Shown here piece after piece: positions 49,398-59,800 of a stretch of 64,000 nucleotides of DNA (within the stretch, counting starts at the first letter, position 1; each line of letters begins with the position of its first letter). The stretch spans positions 2,914,001-2,978,000 of the forward strand of contig NZ_JAJEJR010000001.1 of assembly GCF_021390595.1 (NCBI RefSeq), in the 5' to 3' direction. The notes below the pieces were generated by a model. The model ran no database searches and was not told the DNA's origin. It saw only the letters and a program-made list of their open reading frames with translations. Source of the DNA: Paraburkholderia sp. HP33-1 (GTDB lineage: Bacteria > Pseudomonadota > Gammaproteobacteria > Burkholderiales > Burkholderiaceae). The translations under genes were made by a program, and so were the position numbers.

Positions 49398-50300
49398 ATG
49401 AGCTATCGGGAACTGGTCGCCGAACTGGCGCGCGAGCACGCGGAGGAGTTCTCCGACGCGCTGCTCGAGCTGGGCGCTCTGTCCGTGTCGGTCGAAGACG
49501 CCGACGCGGACACGCCCGACGAGCAGCCACTGTTCGGCGAGCCCGGTCTCACGCCGGATCGCACGGCGTGGCAGCATTCGCGCGTGATCGCACTGCTCGC
49601 GCCCGAGCACGATCCGGCCGTGCTGCTGACCGCCGCAGCAAACGAAATCGGACTCGATGTCGCGCCGGCGTATACCGTGCGCGAGGTCGAGGAGCAGGAC
49701 TGGGTTCGGCTCACGCAGTCGCAGTTCGATCCGATCCAGATCGGCGAGCGCATCTGGGTGGTGCCGTCGTGGCACGACGCGCCGGACCCCGACGCGCTCG
49801 TCCTCGAACTCGACCCGGGCCTCGCGTTCGGCACCGGTAGCCACCCCACCACGCGCCTGTGCATGGAGTGGATCGAGCAGTCGGTCAGGGCCGGCCAGTC
49901 CGTGCTCGACTACGGCTGCGGCTCGGGTATTCTCGCCATTCTCGCGAAGAAGTGCGGCGCCGATCCCGTGATCGGCATCGACATCGATCCGCAGGCGGTC
50001 GAATCGGCGCGTCACAATAGCGAGCGCAATCACGCCGAGGTCACTTATGGCCTGCCCGACGCCTGTCCGGCCGGCGAGTTCGACGTCGTGGTCGCGAACA
50101 TCCTGTCCAATCCGCTGAAGCTGATGGCGTCGATGCTGTCGTCGAAGGTGAAGCCGGGCGGGCGCATCGCGCTGTCGGGCATTCTTGCGCGCCAGGCCGA
50201 CGAGGTTGCGCAGGTCTATGCGCGCTGGATCGATATCAGCGTGTGGCGCGAGCATGAGGGTTGGGTGTGCCTCGCCGGAACGCGCCGCGAAAGCCATTAG
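49398..50300 (+). CDS. prmA: Ribosomal protein L11 methyltransferase
   Basis: A 300-residue AdoMet methyltransferase that trimethylates ribosomal protein L11. [14 protein letters not shown] at 142-155 and the AdoMet loop DYGCGSG at 171-177 are family-specific, and ANILSNPL is the substrate-side motif (NPPY-like position). The N-terminal about 60 residues form the L11-binding domain. It begins 3 bp after accC, the conserved position in beta- and gammaproteobacteria. Confidence 0.96.
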   Translation: MSYRELVAELAREHAEEFSDALLELGALSVSVEDADADTPDEQPLFGEPGLTPDRTAWQHSRVIALLAPEHDPAVLLTAAANEIGLDVAPAYTVREVEEQDWVRLTQSQFDPIQIGERIWVVPSWHDAPDPDALVLELDPGLAFGTGSHPTTRLCMEWIEQSVRAGQSVLDYGCGSGILAILAKKCGADPVIGIDIDPQAVESARHNSERNHAEVTYGLPDACPAGEFDVVVANILSNPLKLMASMLSSKVKPGGRIALSGILARQADEVAQVYARWIDISVWREHEGWVCLAGTRRESH

Positions 50301-50347
50301 AATAAGGCGTATTGTCAACCCAACGGCCTCCGGCTCAACGGCTCGAT

Positions 50348-51655
50348 ATGCACCTGGCGACGCGTTGCCCCTTCTGCGAAACTGTCTTCCTTCTGCAACC
50401 GGCGCAGCTTGCGCAGCGCCGCGGCCTCGTGCGGTGCGGGCGTTGCCAGGAAGTCTTCGACGCGTCGAGCAGTCTGTTCGACGTCTCCGAAGGCGGCGAT
50501 TTTTCCACGGCCAAACCGATTGCCGCCGCGGCGGCGATTGAAGCGCTGTCCGGAGTGCGGCAACCAGGCCCGGACTTCAGCGGCAACGCGTTGGACCCGC
50601 GGGCGCCGGCTTCGGGCCACGTCTCCCCCAGCACTTCGAGCAGTACGCTCGACAGCCGTTTGCGTGATCACGCCGCCAGCGTGCCGCTCGCGCCGCTGCG
50701 CGCGGACCATGAGCCGACGCTGGCCGACGCGCCGTTCGAGCCGTTTGCCTATCCCACTGACGACACGGTCGATGAACCGGCTGTCGTCCCGCCCGCGGCG
50801 CATCCCGCCGCGCCTGTTACCCCGCCGCCACTCGAAGACGAAGCGCCGCGCGTCTGGCACAAGGTCGAACGCCCCGAGCCGTCCACGCTCGATGAACCCG
50901 CGCTGCACGAACCAGCGGGGCTGCATGGCATGTCGGACAACGAGCCGCGCTTCGGCTCGATCGGTACAGGCCCGGCCGGCTTCGGGACCGCCGCAGGCCT
51001 GGGCGCTGCGGGCGTCACAGGCGCTTCCGGCACCGGCGGCCCTGGCGGCCCGCGCCCGCCCGGCGGCCCTGCGCCCGCCGCATCGAGCGGCGAGCCGTTT
51101 TCGGTCAACCCGCCCGCCGGCGACGACGCCGATCCGTTCCGGGTGGTGCGCGAAACCCGCCCTGCGGATGTCGGGCGCATCGGCTGGCTCGTGGGCGGCG
51201 TGGTGCTCTCCGCGCTGCTCGTCATTGCGCTGCTCGCGCAACTCGCGTGGTGGCAACGCGAGACCGTGATGGTCAACCTGCCGCGCTCGCAGATTCTGTA
51301 TGCGCGGGCCTGCGCGTATCTCGGTTGCCAGCTGACGCCGCCGCACGACATCGAAGGATTGCTGGTCGAGCCATCCGACCTGCGGCAGATCGACGGCCCG
51401 CACAAGCTCGAACTGAAGATGCCGCTGCACAACCGCCTGAACATCGCGCTCGCCTACCCCGCGATCGAACTCACGCTGCTCGACGATCAGAACAACGTCG
51501 CCGTGCGGCGCGTGCTGTGGCCGCAGGATTACGTGCCGCCCGGCACGGTGATCGCAAACGGCCTGCCCGCACACGCGACGCAGACGATGATCGTCCATCT
51601 CGACACCGGCACTGCGATCGCCTCCAATTTCCGCGTACAGATTTTTTATCCGTAA
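50348..51655 (+). CDS. Zinc-ribbon and DUF3426 domain membrane protein
   Basis: A 435-residue protein of three parts. An MJ0042-type zinc ribbon opens it: Cys7 and Cys10 in CPFC, then Cys30 and Cys33 in CGRC. A long Pro/Ala/Gly-rich, probably disordered region covers about 50-270. One transmembrane helix (about 278-301) precedes a C-terminal DUF3426 domain outside the cytoplasm. The topology suggests a sensor or scaffold coupling cytoplasmic and periplasmic faces; function is unknown. The start at ATG 50348 puts the zinc ribbon at the N-terminus. It lies between prmA and tpx, a conserved Burkholderiales order. Confidence 0.87.
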   Translation: MHLATRCPFCETVFLLQPAQLAQRRGLVRCGRCQEVFDASSSLFDVSEGGDFSTAKPIAAAAAIEALSGVRQPGPDFSGNALDPRAPASGHVSPSTSSSTLDSRLRDHAASVPLAPLRADHEPTLADAPFEPFAYPTDDTVDEPAVVPPAAHPAAPVTPPPLEDEAPRVWHKVERPEPSTLDEPALHEPAGLHGMSDNEPRFGSIGTGPAGFGTAAGLGAAGVTGASGTGGPGGPRPPGGPAPAASSGEPFSVNPPAGDDADPFRVVRETRPADVGRIGWLVGGVVLSALLVIALLAQLAWWQRETVMVNLPRSQILYARACAYLGCQLTPPHDIEGLLVEPSDLRQIDGPHKLELKMPLHNRLNIALAYPAIELTLLDDQNNVAVRRVLWPQDYVPPGTVIANGLPAHATQTMIVHLDTGTAIASNFRVQIFYP

Positions 51656-51666
51656 CGCACCCTCGC

Positions 51667-51689
51667 GCGCCCGCTCCGAGCGGGCGCTT
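51667..51689 (+). terminator. Hairpin terminator before tpx
   Basis: GCGCCCGC and GCGGGCGC form a perfect 8-bp stem around TCCGA, followed by a weak T-rich run. It lies in the 71-bp gap between the zinc-ribbon gene and tpx. Confidence 0.55.
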
Positions 51690-51726
51690 CATTGTCATCA
51701 CTGACGCACTTTTTGGAGCACAACAC

Positions 51727-52227
51727 ATGAGTCAAGTCACGCTGGGTGGCAACCCGATCGAAGTAAGCGGCACGTTCCCGTCGGTCGGCCAGCAGGCCGC
51801 CGCGTTCTCGCTGGTCGGCAAGGACCTGAAGCCGCTGACGCTCGCCGACTTCGCCGGCAAGCGCAAGGTGCTCAACATCGTCCCGAGCCTCGACACGCCG
51901 ACCTGCGCGACGTCGACCCGCAAGTTCAACGAAGCGGCCGCAAAGCTCACCAACACGGCCGTGATCGTCGTGTCGGGCGACCTGCCGTTCGCGGCGTCGC
52001 GCTTCTGCACGACCGAGGGCATCGAGAACGTGGTGACCGCGTCGACGTTCCGCGGCCATGAGTTCGCGCAAGCGTACGGCGTCGACGTCACGAGCGGTCC
52101 GCTGACCGGCCTGACCGCGCGCGCGGTCGTCGTGATCGACGAGAACGACAAGGTCGTGCACGCCGAACTGGTCGGCGAAATCAAGAACGAGCCGAACTAC
52201 GACGCAGCACTCGCCGCGCTGAAGTAA
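51727..52227 (+). CDS. tpx: Thiol peroxidase
   Basis: A 166-residue atypical 2-Cys peroxiredoxin that reduces hydroperoxides with thioredoxin. The peroxidatic Cys60 is in [15 protein letters not shown] and the resolving Cys94 is in SRFC, the same 34-residue spacing as E. coli Tpx (61 and 95). The start at [13 protein letters not shown] is the family one; the frame is open far upstream inside the previous gene but is not coding there. A palindromic hairpin without T tract (52245-52273) follows the stop. Confidence 0.96.
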   Translation: MSQVTLGGNPIEVSGTFPSVGQQAAAFSLVGKDLKPLTLADFAGKRKVLNIVPSLDTPTCATSTRKFNEAAAKLTNTAVIVVSGDLPFAASRFCTTEGIENVVTASTFRGHEFAQAYGVDVTSGPLTGLTARAVVVIDENDKVVHAELVGEIKNEPNYDAALAALK

Positions 52228-52319
52228 GCCTTCTGCGCGCGAACGACAGCACCGCGCCTCGCGCGGCGCTGTCGCCGCATCGCGCCTCTTCCCACCGCTT
52301 TCATACAGGAACGCTCGCT

Positions 52320-53258
52320 TTGGCTACGCTCATCTGCGGCTCGCTCGCATACGACAACATCATGACCTTCGAAGGCCGCTTTCGGGAGCACATCCTGCCG
52401 GAGCAGGTCCACATCCTGAACGTAAGCTTTCTCGTGCCGACCATGCGTCGCGAGTTCGGCGGCTGCGCGGGCAACATCGCCTATGCGCTGAATCTGCTCG
52501 GCGGCGAAGCGCGCATCATGGGAGCGATCGGCGCCGTCGATGCGCAGCTCTATCTGGACCGGCTCGCGGCGCTCGGCCTGTCGACAGAAAACGTGCTCGT
52601 CGTGCCGGACGCCTACTCGGCGCAGGCGATGATCACGACCGACCTCGAGAACAACCAGATCACCGCGTTCCATCCGGGAGCGATGATGCAGTCGCATCAC
52701 AACCGCGCTGACGAAGTGAAAGGCGTGACGCTCGGCATCGTCGCGCCCGACGGCTACGACGGCATGGTTCAGCACTCCGAACAGCTTGCCGCCGCGGGCG
52801 TGCCGTTCATCTTCGATCCGGGCCAGGGTTTGCCGCTGTTCGATGGCGAGACGCTGCGGCGCATCATTGAACTTGCCACTTATGTTGCGGTCAACGATTA
52901 CGAAGCCAGGCTGGTGAGCAACAAGACCGGCTGGTCGATCGAACAGATCGCCAGCAAGGTCGACGCGTTGATCATCACGCTCGGCGAGAAGGGTGCACAA
53001 ATCCATCACGGCGGCGGCATCGAAGAGATTCCGGCTGTCAAGGCGAAGCAGGTTCTCGATCCCACCGGTTGCGGCGACGCGTTTCGCGGCGGCTTGCTCC
53101 ACGGTATCGAGAAGGGACTCGGCTGGGCCACGACCGGCCGTCTCGCCAGCCTGATGGGGGCACTGAAGATCGAGCGGCAAGGCCCGCAAAACTACGCGCC
53201 CAGCCGGGTGGAAATCAACGAGCGGTTCAGGCAAGCCTTCGGATACGACCTGCCCTGA
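52320..53258 (+). CDS. PfkB family carbohydrate/nucleoside kinase
   Basis: A 312-residue ribokinase-fold kinase, of the adenosine-kinase-like branch. FGGCAGNIAYALNLLGG at 47-62 is the PfkB signature 1, and DPTGCGDAFRGG at 247-258 is signature 2 with the catalytic Asp253. The start codon is TTG at 52320: AGGA lies about 9 nt upstream and the family begins ATLICGSLAYDN. The substrate could be adenosine or another nucleoside or sugar. A small lipoprotein gene follows 25 bp later. Confidence 0.87.
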   Translation: MATLICGSLAYDNIMTFEGRFREHILPEQVHILNVSFLVPTMRREFGGCAGNIAYALNLLGGEARIMGAIGAVDAQLYLDRLAALGLSTENVLVVPDAYSAQAMITTDLENNQITAFHPGAMMQSHHNRADEVKGVTLGIVAPDGYDGMVQHSEQLAAAGVPFIFDPGQGLPLFDGETLRRIIELATYVAVNDYEARLVSNKTGWSIEQIASKVDALIITLGEKGAQIHHGGGIEEIPAVKAKQVLDPTGCGDAFRGGLLHGIEKGLGWATTGRLASLMGALKIERQGPQNYAPSRVEINERFRQAFGYDLP

Positions 53259-53283
53259 TATCGCGAGCTATGGGAGTTTGGGA

Positions 53284-53760
53284 ATGAGATCAACGAGTCG
53301 CCTGGTCGCCGCCACTTTGATCGCTGGATCGCTGGCCTTGTCGGGGTGTGCGGTCAACAGCAGTTCTCCCGACGTCTTCACTGCGTCGCAGGCGCAACGT
53401 GAACAGACTGTTCGCATGGGCACCGTGGATAGCGTGCGCGCGGTGCGGATCAGCACGAACGAAGGTCAGCCGATCGGCATCGGCGCACTCGGCGGCGCAG
53501 CGCTCGGCGCGCTGGCCGGCAGTACGATCGGCGGCGGACGCGGCTCCGTCGCGACGGGTATCGTCGGCGGCATCGGCGGTGCGGTCGCCGGCAATGCAAT
53601 CGAAAACCGCGTGGCGATGCGCGACGGTATCGAAATCACCGTGCGACTCGACAACGGCGACATGCGCGCGATCACCCAAACTGCCACCGGCGAGATCTTC
53701 CGCGCCGGCGATCGCGTGAGGCTGCTGTCGAGCGGCGGCGTCACGCGCGTCACGCACTAA
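53284..53760 (+). CDS. Glycine-zipper outer-membrane lipoprotein (SlyB/Pcp-like)
   Basis: A 158-residue lipoprotein. The signal peptide ends at LSGC with lipidated Cys22. Residues about 66-108 are a glycine-zipper (GIGALGGAALGALAG, then GGGRGSVATGIVGGIGGAVAG), which can insert in the membrane as two packed helices. A short beta-rich domain closes the protein. SlyB relatives support envelope integrity under stress. The ATG at 53284 is used; a TTG two codons upstream is less likely. A terminator follows. Confidence 0.88.
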   Translation: MRSTSRLVAATLIAGSLALSGCAVNSSSPDVFTASQAQREQTVRMGTVDSVRAVRISTNEGQPIGIGALGGAALGALAGSTIGGGRGSVATGIVGGIGGAVAGNAIENRVAMRDGIEITVRLDNGDMRAITQTATGEIFRAGDRVRLLSSGGVTRVTH

Positions 53761-53816
53761 GCGCAGCTCCCCTCTCGCACGGTCGCACGCAGTTCAGCGC
53801 CGCGACGACGACTCCG

Positions 53817-53851
53817 CACGCATGCGCCCTCACGGGTTCATGCGTGTTTTT
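53817..53851 (+). terminator. Terminator of the SlyB-like gene
   Basis: CACGCATG (53817-53824) and CATGCGTG (53839-53846) pair around an inner CCC/GGG hairpin, followed by T5 on the plus strand. Confidence 0.8.
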
Positions 53852-53867
53852 CTTTCAGGGCCCGGGC

Positions 53868-53903
53868 AAAAAAAATCCCGCCACCAGCACACCGGTAACG
53901 GGA
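53868..53903 (-). terminator. Terminator of the histone H1-like gene
   Basis: On the minus strand TCCCGTTACC and GGTGGCGGGA form a 10-bp stem (two G-T pairs) around an 8-nt loop, followed by T8. It lies 17 bp from the converging terminator of the lipoprotein gene. Confidence 0.85.
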
Positions 53904-53987
53904 CACTGACCGGGTGGCACTCGCACGAAGTCGAGTACGACCCGGTCATCCGACACATCACGCGATGTGCCGACTTACTGCTACGGC

Positions 53988-54620
53988 TTACGGACGGCTG
54001 CCCGTCGGGAACGGCCATGCCGCTGCCGGGTTCAGCGCGGTCTTCACCGTCGCCGCCGGTGCGCTCGAGACAGCAGGCGCAGCGGGAGCAGGCGCAGCCT
54101 TCTTGGCGACAGCCTTCTTCGCAGGAGCTGCCTTTTTCGCAGGAGCAGCGGCCTTCTTCGCAGGCGCAGCCTTCTTGGCAGGTGCAGCTTTCTTGGCCGC
54201 AGCCTTTTTCGCAGGCGCAGCCGCCTTCTTGGCAGCGGCCTTCTTCGCCGGAGCTGCCTTCTTCGCTGCGACCTTCTTCACTGCGGCTTTCTTCGCCGGT
54301 GCGGCCTTCTTCGCTGCGACCTTCTTCGCTGCGACCTTCTTCACTGCGGCCTTCTTCGCCGGTGCTGCCTTCTTCGCCGCGACCTTCTTGGTTGCAACCT
54401 TCTTCGCTGCAACCTTCTTCACTGCGGCTTTCTTCGCCGGTGCTGCCTTCTTCGCCGCGACCTTCTTGGCTGCAACCTTCTTCGCTGCGACCTTCTTCAC
54501 TGCGACCTTCTTCGCGGCGACCTTCTTGGCCGGTGCGGCTTTCTTAGCCGGAGCAGCCTTCTTGGCTGCGGTCTTCTTCGCTGCGGGCTTCTTGGCCGCG
54601 GCTTTCTTTGCAGTTGCCAT
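53988..54620 (-). CDS. Histone H1-like nucleoid protein (Lys/Ala/Pro-rich)
   Basis: A 210-residue, very basic protein made almost wholly of Lys, Ala and Pro with a few Val and Thr. It is built from repeats such as KKAAPAKKA and VAAKKVAAKK, like eukaryotic H1 tails and the bacterial BpH1/HctB-type proteins. It lacks the H1 globular domain. The non-repetitive end NPAAAWPFPTGSRP is a shared C-terminal tag in Burkholderia. Such proteins bind and condense DNA. Start: ATG at 54620 is 6 nt after GGAG; the ATG at 54623 is also possible. A terminator follows. Confidence 0.9.
   Translation of the reverse strand: MATAKKAAAKKPAAKKTAAKKAAPAKKAAPAKKVAAKKVAVKKVAAKKVAAKKVAAKKAAPAKKAAVKKVAAKKVATKKVAAKKAAPAKKAAVKKVAAKKVAAKKAAPAKKAAVKKVAAKKAAPAKKAAAKKAAAPAKKAAAKKAAPAKKAAPAKKAAAPAKKAAPAKKAVAKKAAPAPAAPAVSSAPAATVKTALNPAAAWPFPTGSRP
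54108..54610. repeat. Imperfect tandem repeats inside the histone H1-like gene
   Basis: The plus strand shows many copies of units of about 15 bases of the type TTCTTCGCTGCGACC and variants, grouped also into a larger block that appears twice (compare 54282-54386 with 54425-54500). The repeats encode the Lys/Ala units and are prone to length change by slippage or unequal recombination. Confidence 0.85.
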
Positions 54621-55054
54621 CATTTTCTCCTTCAGGTTTTGAGATGAGGTCAGTTCAAACTACACCCTTCGTCAAAACCCGCTTCCCGCGGACGCTTCTC
54701 AGGGCGCGCGCTACGAAGCGGGCTATTCATCGGCGTACGCTGGTGCAACGCGCTTACGCTAATGAATGCGGTAAGGCGCGCCGTGCCCGAAGGCACCGCG
54801 CGCCAGATCTGGTCGGCGTCGCAAGGCGACGCCGGCAATGGCTTGATCGGGCCGCCGGCAACGACGCCAGCGGCTTTTTCCGGGGGGAAGTTTGCCCATC
54901 CCACTGAAGGGTCCGCAAAGTGCCTGTCATGTTTGTGGGCCGTCAAGGCACCGGGCACGCTTTGCATCAGGCCGTTCTGCTCCTAACCCGGGGCGCCGCG
55001 GCCACAGGCGGCGGCATCCCCATCAATGAATACATCCGCGACGCGAATCCCGGC
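54621..55054. other. Intergenic region between the H1-like gene and nrdB
   Basis: These 434 bases hold the promoter of the H1-like gene (upstream side) and the end of the nrdB transcript. Short open frames occur but none has convincing coding features. I see no clear terminator for nrdB, RNA gene or repeat. Confidence 0.5.
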
Positions 55055-56278
55055 TTACTCCCAGGACAGCGCACCGCCAGTCTGATATTCGATCACTCGC
55101 GTCTCGAAGAAATTGCGTTCCTTCTTCAGGTCGATCATCTCGCTCATCCACGGGAACGGGTTTTCCTCGTTCGGGTACAGCGGATCGAGACCGATCTGCT
55201 GGCAACGGCGGTTGCAGATGAAGCGCAGATAGCTCTTGAACATCGACGCGTTGAGGCCGAGCACCCCGCGCGGCATCGTGTCTTCGGCGTAGCGATATTC
55301 GAGCTCGACCGCCTGCTGGAAGATCGCGCGAATTTCGGCGCGGAACTCAGCCGTCCACAGGTGCGGGTTTTCGAGTTTGATCTGGTTGATCAGGTCGATG
55401 CCGAAGTTGCAGTGCATCGACTCGTCGCGCAGGATGTACTGGTACTGCTCCGCCGCGCCGGTCATCTTGTTCTGGCGGCCGAGCGCCAGGATTTGTGTAA
55501 AGCCGACGTAGAAGAACAGGCCCTCCATCACACAGGCGAACACGATCAGCGAGCGCAGCAGCGTCTGGTCTGCCTCAAGCGTACCGGTCTTGAAGGCCGG
55601 GTCGGTCAGCACGTGGATGTACGGAATCAGGAATTCGTCTTTCGCGCGGATCGAGGGAACCTCGTGATACGCGTTGAAGATTTCGCCCTCGTCGAGACCG
55701 AGCGACTCGACGATGTACTGGTAAGCGTGCGTGTGGATCGCCTCTTCGAACGCCTGGCGCAGCAGGAACTGGCGGCATTCGGGCGCCGTGATGTGGCGGT
55801 AGGTGCCCAGCACGATGTTGTTGGCGGCAAGCGAGTCGGCCGTCACGAAGAAGCCCAAGTTGCGCTTGACGACGCGACGCTCGTCTTCGGTCAGCCCGTT
55901 CGGGTCTTTCCACAGGGCGATGTCGCGCGACATGTTCACTTCCTGCGGCATCCAGTGGTTGGCACAACCCGCCAGATACTTTTCCCAGGCCCACTTGTAC
56001 TTGAACGGCACCAGCTGATTGACGTCAGTCTGGCCGTTGATGATGCGCTTGTCGGCGACATTGACGCGCGCTTCGGAAGCAGCCGCCGCGTTGCCGGCAT
56101 GAGCGACGGGAGCGACAGCGATGTCGTTCGCGAAGACTTCTTGAGCGGAGGGAGCATGAGGAGCGGAACGCGTTCCGATTTGCGAACCTACAGCCGACCC
56201 CGCAGCGTTGCGCAACACTTCCGGTTGCGTCGCGCTCGAGGGAGTTACGGCAGTGATCTCGTCATCCCAGTTGAGCAT
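55055..56278 (-). CDS. nrdB: Ribonucleoside-diphosphate reductase class Ia beta subunit
   Basis: A 407-residue NrdB, the radical-generating subunit. The metal and radical residues match E. coli R2: Asp148 in FFVTADSL, Glu179 and His182 in [10 protein letters not shown], and the radical Tyr186. The later [14 protein letters not shown] supplies the remaining Glu and His. An N-terminal Ala-rich extension of about 65 residues precedes the core and is probably disordered. The start at MLNWDDEI (56278) fits best; a second ATG 12 bases upstream is in frame. The gap to nrdA is 577 bp, so nrdB may have its own promoter. Confidence 0.96.
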   Translation of the reverse strand: MLNWDDEITAVTPSSATQPEVLRNAAGSAVGSQIGTRSAPHAPSAQEVFANDIAVAPVAHAGNAAAASEARVNVADKRIINGQTDVNQLVPFKYKWAWEKYLAGCANHWMPQEVNMSRDIALWKDPNGLTEDERRVVKRNLGFFVTADSLAANNIVLGTYRHITAPECRQFLLRQAFEEAIHTHAYQYIVESLGLDEGEIFNAYHEVPSIRAKDEFLIPYIHVLTDPAFKTGTLEADQTLLRSLIVFACVMEGLFFYVGFTQILALGRQNKMTGAAEQYQYILRDESMHCNFGIDLINQIKLENPHLWTAEFRAEIRAIFQQAVELEYRYAEDTMPRGVLGLNASMFKSYLRFICNRRCQQIGLDPLYPNEENPFPWMSEMIDLKKERNFFETRVIEYQTGGALSWE

Positions 56279-56855
56279 AAATGTCACCATCAATTTAGAA
56301 CGGTTTGTACCATCTTTTCACGAGCGATAAAAGAGTTCGCTCGCGAAAATTCCTGTTTTCGATTCACGTTGCTACGTTCATACAACACTTTGTTCGACGT
56401 GCTGTGTGTGATGCGTCGAGTGACACGCGATGAACGCGTGTTGAACAGGTGTTGTCGAGGTGCTTCGCGAACTCGAAGAGCAACGTTTCGACACGTCGTT
56501 TCGTTGCTCTATCTATATGTATTGCGCAGTGCGTTCGCGGCATCCGTTGACTGATCGATGCCGCGCGAGCCGATCGACGCGAGAGTCGGCGTCGACGAGT
56601 GAAGTGCGATGTCATGTCGGGCGATGCATGCGGCTGTTGATCCTGATCGAGCCGCGCGCTTCGTCGGGTGTTGCCGACTGCTGTACTGCTTCGCTGCGTC
56701 GACGAGCGGTGAGACTTCAAAACTGCCCACCGCTCATCGACCTGCTTCTACTTCTCTACTTCATATACGCGGCGCGTTGCTCGCCGTCTGCGGGTCGTCA
56801 CCTGCGACTGCCTCGCGTGCAGTTAGCAAGCAACGCTCCCGCTGCCTGCCTCTGC
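56279..56855. other. Long intergenic region between nrdA and nrdB
   Basis: This 577-bp stretch is unusually long for two subunits of one enzyme. Its composition is more AT-rich in 56290-56400 than in the genes. No open frame on either strand looks coding. I saw no NrdR box pair like the one upstream of nrdA, no known RNA and no repeat. A separate nrdB promoter or a processed RNA is possible. Confidence 0.5.
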
Positions 56856-59800
56856 TTACTGGCAAGCCTCGCACTCGTCGAAGCCAGGATCGCCCGGACG
56901 CATCATGCACACCGGACCATCCGCTTCGGGGGCCGCTTCGACCGCGACCGCGGCAGTCGCTGCGACCGCTGCCGCAGCCTGCAAGCCGCCGCCCAGACCA
57001 CCCGCCGCACCACCGCCCACGCCGAAGCCGCCTGCCGCGCCGCCTGCGCCACCCGAGCCGTCATGACCCGAGCTCACCGCATTTAGCGCGCCGTGCGCGA
57101 CCGTCGACTTCTCGACGTGCGTCGCCGCCATCGTGCGCAGGTAGTAGGTGGTCTTCAGACCGCGCAGCCATGCGAGCTTGTAGATCTCGTCGAGCTTCTT
57201 GCCCGATGCGCCCGCCATGTAGATGTTCAGCGACTGCGCCTGGTCGATCCACTTCTGACGACGCGACGCCGCTTCGACGAGCCACGTCGGATCGACTTCG
57301 AACGCGGTCGCGTAAATCGCGCGCAGGTCGGCCGGGATGCGGTCGATGCGCGACAGCGTGCCGTCGAAGTACTTCAGGTCGGCGACCATTACTTCGTCCC
57401 ACAGGCCGCGCGCCTTCAGGTCGCGCACCAGGTAGTCGTTGACCACCGTGAATTCGCCCGACAGGTTCGACTTCACGTAGAGGTTCTGATAGGTCGGCTC
57501 GATACACGCCGACACGCCGATGATGTTCGAGATCGTCGCAGTCGGCGCGATCGCGACGCAGTTCGAGTTGCGCATGCCGTAGGTCGCGATGCGCGAGCGC
57601 AGCGCGGGCCAATCCATCGACTCGCTCGAATCGACCTCGACATAACCGCCGCGCGCTTCGGCGAGCAGCGCCACCGAATCCTGCGGGAGGATGCCGCGAT
57701 CCCACAGCGAGCCGCGGTAGCTCGAGTAACGGCCGCGCTCTTCGGCGAGCTCGGTCGACGCGTAGTACGCGTAGTAGCAAACCGCTTCCATCGAGCGATC
57801 GGCGAACTCGACCGCTTCCTGCGACGCGTACGGCGTGCGCAGCACGTGCAGGCAGTCCTGGAAGCCCATGATGCCGAGGCCCACCGGACGGTGCTTGAGG
57901 TTCGAGTTACGCGCCTTGGCGACCGCGTAGTAGTTGATGTCGATCACGTTGTCGAGCATGCGCATCGCGACGCTGATCGTGCGCTTCAGCTTGTCGTGGT
58001 CGAGCACGACCGTGCCGTCGGCCTGCTCTTTCAGGTGCGCGACGAGGTTGACCGAGCCGAGGTTACAGACGGCGATCTCGGCGTCGCTCGTGTTCAGCGT
58101 GATTTCCGTGCACAGGTTCGACGAGTGGACGACGCCGACGTGTTGCTGCGGCGAGCGCACGTTGCACGGATCCTTGAACGTGATCCACGGATGGCCGGTT
58201 TCAAACAGCATGCCCAGCATCTTGCGCCACAGCTGCGCCGCCGGAATCTTCTTGAACAGCTTGATCTCGCCACGCGCGACCTTGTCTTCGTAAGCCGTGT
58301 AAGCCGCTTCGAACTCGGCGCCGAACTTGTCGTGCAGATCCGGGCAGGTGGACGGCGAGAACAGCGTCCAGTCGCCGCCTTCCATCACGCGCTTCATGAA
58401 CAGGTCGGGAATCCAGTTCGCCGTGTTCATGTCGTGCGTGCGCCGACGGTCGTCGCCGGTGTTCTTGCGCAGCTCGAGGAATTCCTCGATGTCGAGGTGC
58501 CACGATTCGAGGTACGCGCACACCGCGCCCTTGCGCTTGCCGCCCTGGTTCACTGCGACCGCCGTGTCGTTGACGACCTTCAGGAACGGAACCACGCCCT
58601 GCGACTTGCCGTTGGTGCCCTTGATGTGCGAGCCGAGCGCGCGCACGCGCGTCCAGTCGTTGCCGAGGCCGCCGGCGAACTTCGACAGCAGCGCGTTTTC
58701 CTTCAGCGCCTCGTAGATGCCGTCGAGGTCGTCATCGACCGTGGTCAGGTAGCACGACGACAGCTGCGAGCGATGCGTGCCCGAGTTGAACAGCGTCGGC
58801 GTGGACGACATGAAGTCGAAGCTCGACAGGATGTTGTAGAACTCGATCGCGCGCGCTTCGCGGTCGATCTCGTTCAGCGACAGGCCCATCGCGACACGCA
58901 TAAAGAATGCCTGCGGCATTTCGATGCGCACACCGTCGTGATGCAGGAAGTAGCGGTCATACAGCGTCTGCAGACCAAGGTAGCCGAACTGCAGGTCGCG
59001 GTTCGCGTCGAGCGCGGCGCCGAGACGCTTCAGGTCGAACTGCTGGAGCTTGTCGTCGAGCAGGCCGGCGCCGATGCCGCGCTTGATGAACTGCGGGAAG
59101 TACTCCGCGTAGCGCTCGCCCATTTCGGCTTGCGTGACTTCTTCTTCGAGGATCTCGCGGCGGATCGTGTGCAGCAGGATGCGCGAGGTGACCTGGCTGT
59201 AGGCCGGGTCCTTTTCGATCATCGTGCGGGCAGCGAGGATGGCCGAGTCGTAGACCTGGCTCATCGGCACGCCGTCGTACAGATTCTTCACCGTTTCCGC
59301 GACGATCGGCTCGGCGCTCACCGCGTCGCCGAGGTTCGCGCACGCGGACTCGATGATGCCGCGCAGCGCGGCCATATCCAGCGGACGCGTGACGCCGTTG
59401 TCGGTCACGTTCAGGCCCGGCGTGCTGGCCGCTTCCGCATGGTCGTCATGCGCGCGCGCCTGATTGCGCTTCTCGCGGTACAGCACGTACGCACGCGCGA
59501 CGTTGTGTTCGCCGCCGCGCATCAGCGCGAGCTCGACCTGATCCTGAATGTCTTCGATATGGAACGTGCCGCCGTTCGGACGGCTGCGCACCAGCGCGCG
59601 CACCACGTTCTGCGTGAGTTGCTCGACCAGTTCGCGCACACGCGCCGACGCCGCGCCCTGACCACCGTTGACGGCGAGGAACGCCTTCGTCACGGCGATC
59701 GCGATTTTCGACGGCTCGAACGACACCACGCTACCGTTGCGGCGGATCACCTTGTAGTCGGCGTAGTTCGCTTGCGGCGCGAGCGCCTGAGCGCCTTGAG

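Noticed and set aside
52245..52273. An intrinsic terminator after tpx
   Set aside because: The hairpin is good but no T tract follows, so I left it as a note only.
54108..54610. CRISPR-like repeat array
   Set aside because: Repeats are contiguous, short, variable and in frame with a Lys/Ala protein; there are no unique spacers and no cas genes.
56364..56720. A 118-codon minus-strand frame between nrdA and nrdB
   Set aside because: The translation is Arg/Ser/Thr-rich with no recognisable domain or good ribosome site; it looks like random open frame.
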